From: Methyloceanibacter sp.
Lineage (GTDB): Bacteria > Pseudomonadota > Alphaproteobacteria > Rhizobiales > Methyloligellaceae
Assembly: GCA_016649675.1 (NCBI GenBank)
Contig: JAENXG010000029.1
Span: 1-15,920 of the forward strand
Length of the DNA stretch: 15,920 nt
Direction: 5' to 3'
In this document: positions 13,382 through 15,920 of the stretch, one piece after another
How the letters are laid out: every line of letters begins with the position of its first letter
Numbering within the stretch: position 1 is the first letter of the stretch
Translations under genes and position numbers: made by a program
Notes under the pieces: model-generated
The model's input: the letters and a program-made list of their open reading frames with translations, nothing else
The model's database searches: none
What the model was told of the DNA's origin: nothing

Positions 13382-14603
13382 ACGACCCTCGCTGCTCATC
13401 GCGGCGGTCTCGGGTCGCGCGCTCGCCGTCTCGGCGATCCGTGCCGGACTTCGGCCGCTGGTCGCCGATTTCTTTGCCGACACCGACACGGCCGCTTCAG
13501 CGCATGCCTGCCGCAAGCTCACGGGCGACATCGGACGCGGGATGCGCTGGCAGAGCCTCGGCACAGCGCTCGAGGCGCTGGCTGAGGCGGCGCCGTCGCC
13601 CATTCTCGGGCTCGTCTACGGCTCAGGCTTCGAGGACCGCCCGCATCTCTTGACGCGCATCGCCGAGCGCTGGCCGCTGCTGGGCAACGATGCGGCAACG
13701 GTCGAGCGTCTCAAGGCGCCGGAGAGCTTCTTCGCCGGGCTCGATCGTCTCGGCATCGCGCATCCCTTGACGGCGACCGAACGCCCAGCACGAGGAGCAG
13801 GCTGGCTCGCCAAGCGAAGGGGCGGCGCCGGCGGCAGCCATATCGTCCAGAGCGGGATCGGACTGTACGGACGCGACGTCTATTATCAGCAACGGGTCGA
13901 GGGACGCGCCGTGTCGGCGCTCTTCGTCGCCGACGGCAGCGGCGCGCGAGTCCTCGGTTTCAGCGAGCAATGGACGGCGCCTTCCAAGCGGAGCCTCTGG
14001 CGCTATGGCGGCGCGGTGCGCCCGGCCGCGTTACCCATCGCAGCAGCGCGGCAGATGGCGTCAGCCGTCAAGCATGTCGCCCAGGCCTTCAAGATCATGG
14101 GGCTCGCCTCCGCCGATTTCATGGTGAGCGAAGGACGCGCCCTTCTGCTCGAGATCAACCCGCGCCCCGGCGCGACTCTCGACATTTTCGACACCGGCGC
14201 GACGCCGCTGCTTCGTCTCCATCTCGACGCGGTCGGCGAGGGCAAGCTTCCGCGCGCGAGCCTCAAGTTCGAAGAGGCCATGGCCTCGGCGATCGTCTAT
14301 GCGCCCAAGGGCGTTCGGGTGCCTCCGGAGATGATTTGGCCCGACTGGGCTGCCGACCGGCCTAAGCCATCGGAATGGATCGACAAAAACCGTCCGATAT
14401 GCACTGTACTGGCCCGCGCCGAGACCAAAGCTCGCGCCAAGCGCCTGGTCGAGGCGTGCATCAGAAAAGTGCTGGCCAGTTTTACGAGTTTAAGCAGGGG
14501 GAATGACGGTGAACAAACAAGGCGAAGGGAGCCCAACGCGGCAAATGGATTGGCCGAGCGTCAACGCCAAGGTCGAGCCGCTCGTCCAGGCTCTCATCGA
14601 TGA
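13347..14603 (+). CDS. ATP-grasp family ligase, probably in H4MPT or methylofuran synthesis
   Basis: A 418-aa ATP-grasp protein. The ATP-binding lysine and glycine-rich loop are seen in LAKRRGGAGGSHIV (154-167), and the metal-binding end of the fold in LLLEINPRPGATLDIFD (266-282). ATP-grasp enzymes join carboxylates to amines or thiols via acyl phosphates; the substrate is unknown here. ATP-grasp genes between mtdB and mch are known in methylotroph H4MPT clusters; I recall one named orfY in Methylobacterium but cannot verify the match. ATG 13347 overlaps mtdB by 35 bases. The 3' end is odd: the last 33 codons run into mch in another frame, and this tail (EQTRRREPNAANGLAERQ) looks non-native, as if an earlier stop had been lost. 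Confidence 0.87.
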   Translation: MPTLLPKSSPPERPSLLIAAVSGRALAVSAIRAGLRPLVADFFADTDTAASAHACRKLTGDIGRGMRWQSLGTALEALAEAAPSPILGLVYGSGFEDRPHLLTRIAERWPLLGNDAATVERLKAPESFFAGLDRLGIAHPLTATERPARGAGWLAKRRGGAGGSHIVQSGIGLYGRDVYYQQRVEGRAVSALFVADGSGARVLGFSEQWTAPSKRSLWRYGGAVRPAALPIAAARQMASAVKHVAQAFKIMGLASADFMVSEGRALLLEINPRPGATLDIFDTGATPLLRLHLDAVGEGKLPRASLKFEEAMASAIVYAPKGVRVPPEMIWPDWAADRPKPSEWIDKNRPICTVLARAETKARAKRLVEACIRKVLASFTSLSRGNDGEQTRRREPNAANGLAERQRQGRAARPGSHR

Positions 14604-15507
14604 TGCCGAGGCTTTGCGTGTCGAGGTCTCGCGGGGAACGCTCGGCGAGTGCCGCATTGATTGCGGCGTCCGCGCCATAGGAGGCCTCGAAGCCGGCCGT
14701 CGCATCGCAGAAATTTGTCTCGGCGGGCTCGGTCGCGTGGCGCTCGAAGTCACCAATACGGAAAGCTCATGGCCGTTCGTGGTCACCGTGCATACGAGCC
14801 AGCCGGTGCTGGCCTGTCTCGGCTCACAATATGCGGGCTGGAGCCTGTCGGTCGACGACAACGGCAAGAAATACAACGTGCTCGGCTCAGGCCCGGCCAG
14901 GGCCATCGGCTCTTCCGAGAAGCTGTTCGAAGAGCTCGGCTATCGCGACAAAGCCAGCAGCGCCACCCTCGTGCTCGAAGCCGACCGCGCGCCGCCGGCG
15001 GCGCTGGTCGAGCAGGTCGCCAAGGCGTGCAAGCTGCCCCCTAACCGCCTCACCTTCATCTATGCGCCGACCTCGAGCCTGGCAGGCACCGTGCAGATCG
15101 CCGCGCGCTGCCTCGAGGTCGCGCTGCACAAGGCACACGAGCTGCACTTCCCGCTGAATCACATCATCGACGGCATCGCCACCGCGCCGTTGCCGCCGCC
15201 CGCGCCGGATTTCATCGCCGCCATGGGGCGCACCAACGACGCCATTATCTATGGCGGCCGCGCGCTCCTCTTTGTCAGCGGTGGAGCAAAGGAAGCGAAG
15301 GCCTTGGCGGAGAATCTGCCGAGCCTCAAGTCGAAGGACTACGGCAAGCCCTTCGCCGACATCTTCGCCGCGGTGAAGGGCGATTTCTATCAGATCGACC
15401 GCATGCTGTTCAGCCCGGCCATGGTGACCGTGACCTCGCTCAAGACCGGGGAGAGCTTCGAGGGCGGGCGCATCGACACCGCCATCCTCTCGCGCTCCTT
15501 CTCCTGA
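14503..15507 (+). CDS. mch: Methenyl-H4MPT cyclohydrolase
   Basis: A 334-aa cytoplasmic enzyme that hydrolyses methenyl-H4MPT to N5-formyl-H4MPT, the step between MtdB and Fhc. Family segments include SVNAKVEPLVQALIDDAEAL (18-37), CRIDCGVRAIGGLEAGRRIA (50-69), AGWSLSVDDNGKKYNVLGSG (111-130), and the C-terminal NDAIIYGGRALLFV. Its length is normal. ATG 14503 has AGGGG only two bases away; the in-frame GTG at 14509 has better spacing to the same ribosome site and may be the true start. Either start overlaps the upstream ATP-grasp gene by about 100 bases. The next gene starts five bases after the stop. Confidence 0.96.
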   Translation: MTVNKQGEGSPTRQMDWPSVNAKVEPLVQALIDDAEALRVEVSRGTLGECRIDCGVRAIGGLEAGRRIAEICLGGLGRVALEVTNTESSWPFVVTVHTSQPVLACLGSQYAGWSLSVDDNGKKYNVLGSGPARAIGSSEKLFEELGYRDKASSATLVLEADRAPPAALVEQVAKACKLPPNRLTFIYAPTSSLAGTVQIAARCLEVALHKAHELHFPLNHIIDGIATAPLPPPAPDFIAAMGRTNDAIIYGGRALLFVSGGAKEAKALAENLPSLKSKDYGKPFADIFAAVKGDFYQIDRMLFSPAMVTVTSLKTGESFEGGRIDTAILSRSFS

Positions 15508-15512
15508 CGACC

Positions 15513-15920
15513 ATGCGCCCTGAGAGCCCCGACGACGCCACCATCGTGATGTTCGGCGACGGGCGCGACTGGCACGGGCGCACCCTGCTCAGAGCCTTCA
15601 AGCGGCGGGGGCTTACCCCCCTGCTCGCGCCGCTCAACGCTTGCGGCTTCTCCAGCGACACGGCGACCGGACTTGCCATCCCGGGACTTGGCGACCGCTT
15701 GCCTGAGGGGGCGTTCGTACGCTTCGTTCCAGGGGGCAGCTTCGAGGAGGTCACTCTCTATCTCGGCGTGCTGCATGCGCTGCGGGAGCTCGGCGTGACG
15801 GTGTGGAACGACGCCCGCGCCATTGAGCGCTGCGTCGACAAGTCGACGACCACCTTCTTCCTCGAGCGCGCCGGGGTGCCCACGCCACGCACGTTTGCCG
15901 GCGTCAATCGGGAAGAGGCC
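15513..15920 (+). CDS. RimK-like ATP-grasp ligase (3' end cut by window)
   Basis: The frame is open from ATG 15513 to the window end (136 codons, no stop). Residues 8-70 look like the N-terminal alpha/beta domain of RimK/GshB-type ligases (TIVMFGDGRDWHGRTLLRAF), and DKSTTTFFLERAGVPTPRTF (110-129) is the segment typical of this family just before the ATP-binding domain. MptN, an archaeal relative, adds glutamate to H4MPT. In Methylobacterium a gene called orf5 follows mch; a RimK-like ligase at this place would correspond to it, from memory only. The start is five bases after the mch stop with no strong ribosome site, which suggests coupling to mch. Confidence 0.82.
   Translation, partial: MRPESPDDATIVMFGDGRDWHGRTLLRAFKRRGLTPLLAPLNACGFSSDTATGLAIPGLGDRLPEGAFVRFVPGGSFEEVTLYLGVLHALRELGVTVWNDARAIERCVDKSTTTFFLERAGVPTPRTFAGVNREEA

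Overview
The window (about 62% GC by eye) looks like chromosomal DNA of a methylotrophic alphaproteobacterium of the order Hyphomicrobiales (Rhizobiales). Three things point there: a complete PhyR-NepR-EcfG general stress module, which is specific to alphaproteobacteria; a tetrahydromethanopterin (H4MPT)-linked formaldehyde oxidation cluster with fhc genes in the order B-A-D-C, as in Methylobacterium; and an intergenic palindrome of the GTCATGGCCGGG type common in this order. The family or genus cannot be fixed from the window.

Left part (1-3935): general stress response. phyR runs leftward off the edge, and nepR-ecfG run rightward. Between them lie two back-to-back EcfG-type promoters (GGAAC-N16-CGTT) that share a nine-base spacer word. 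Five small genes follow on the + strand: a 90-aa cytosolic protein, a 95-aa secreted cysteine protein, a 50-aa single-span membrane protein, and a pair made of an exported helical protein and a soluble coiled-coil protein. Two further EcfG-type promoter matches sit in front of the first and third of these, so the stretch looks like a local sigma-EcfG regulon island. A strong hairpin (3955-3991) separates it from the next block.

Middle part (4013-10390, minus strand): a fused pabB-pabC gene (p-aminobenzoate synthesis) lies downstream of a tightly packed fhcB-fhcA-fhcD-fhcC operon, which encodes the formyltransferase/hydrolase complex that turns formyl-H4MPT into formate. p-Aminobenzoate is a precursor of H4MPT, so the pab gene fits here as a cofactor-supply gene.

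Right part (10604-15920): a 74-aa exported peptide with two copies of a VMLNPQPLP motif, a pterin-4a-carbinolamine dehydratase (minus strand), then a + strand series of mptG (beta-RFAP synthase), mtdB (methylene-H4MPT dehydrogenase), an ATP-grasp gene, mch (methenyl-H4MPT cyclohydrolase) and a second, RimK-like ATP-grasp gene cut by the window end. MtdB, Mch and Fhc carry out consecutive steps from methylene-H4MPT to formate. PabBC and MptG make and use p-aminobenzoate for the cofactor. The ATP-grasp proteins probably help build H4MPT or methylofuran. The formaldehyde-activating enzyme gene fae is not in the window.

I saw no tRNA, rRNA, CRISPR array, insertion sequence or phage gene. No stretch longer than 300 bases lacks a gene; the longest gaps (661-881, 2074-2336, 10391-10603) are promoter-type intergenic regions.
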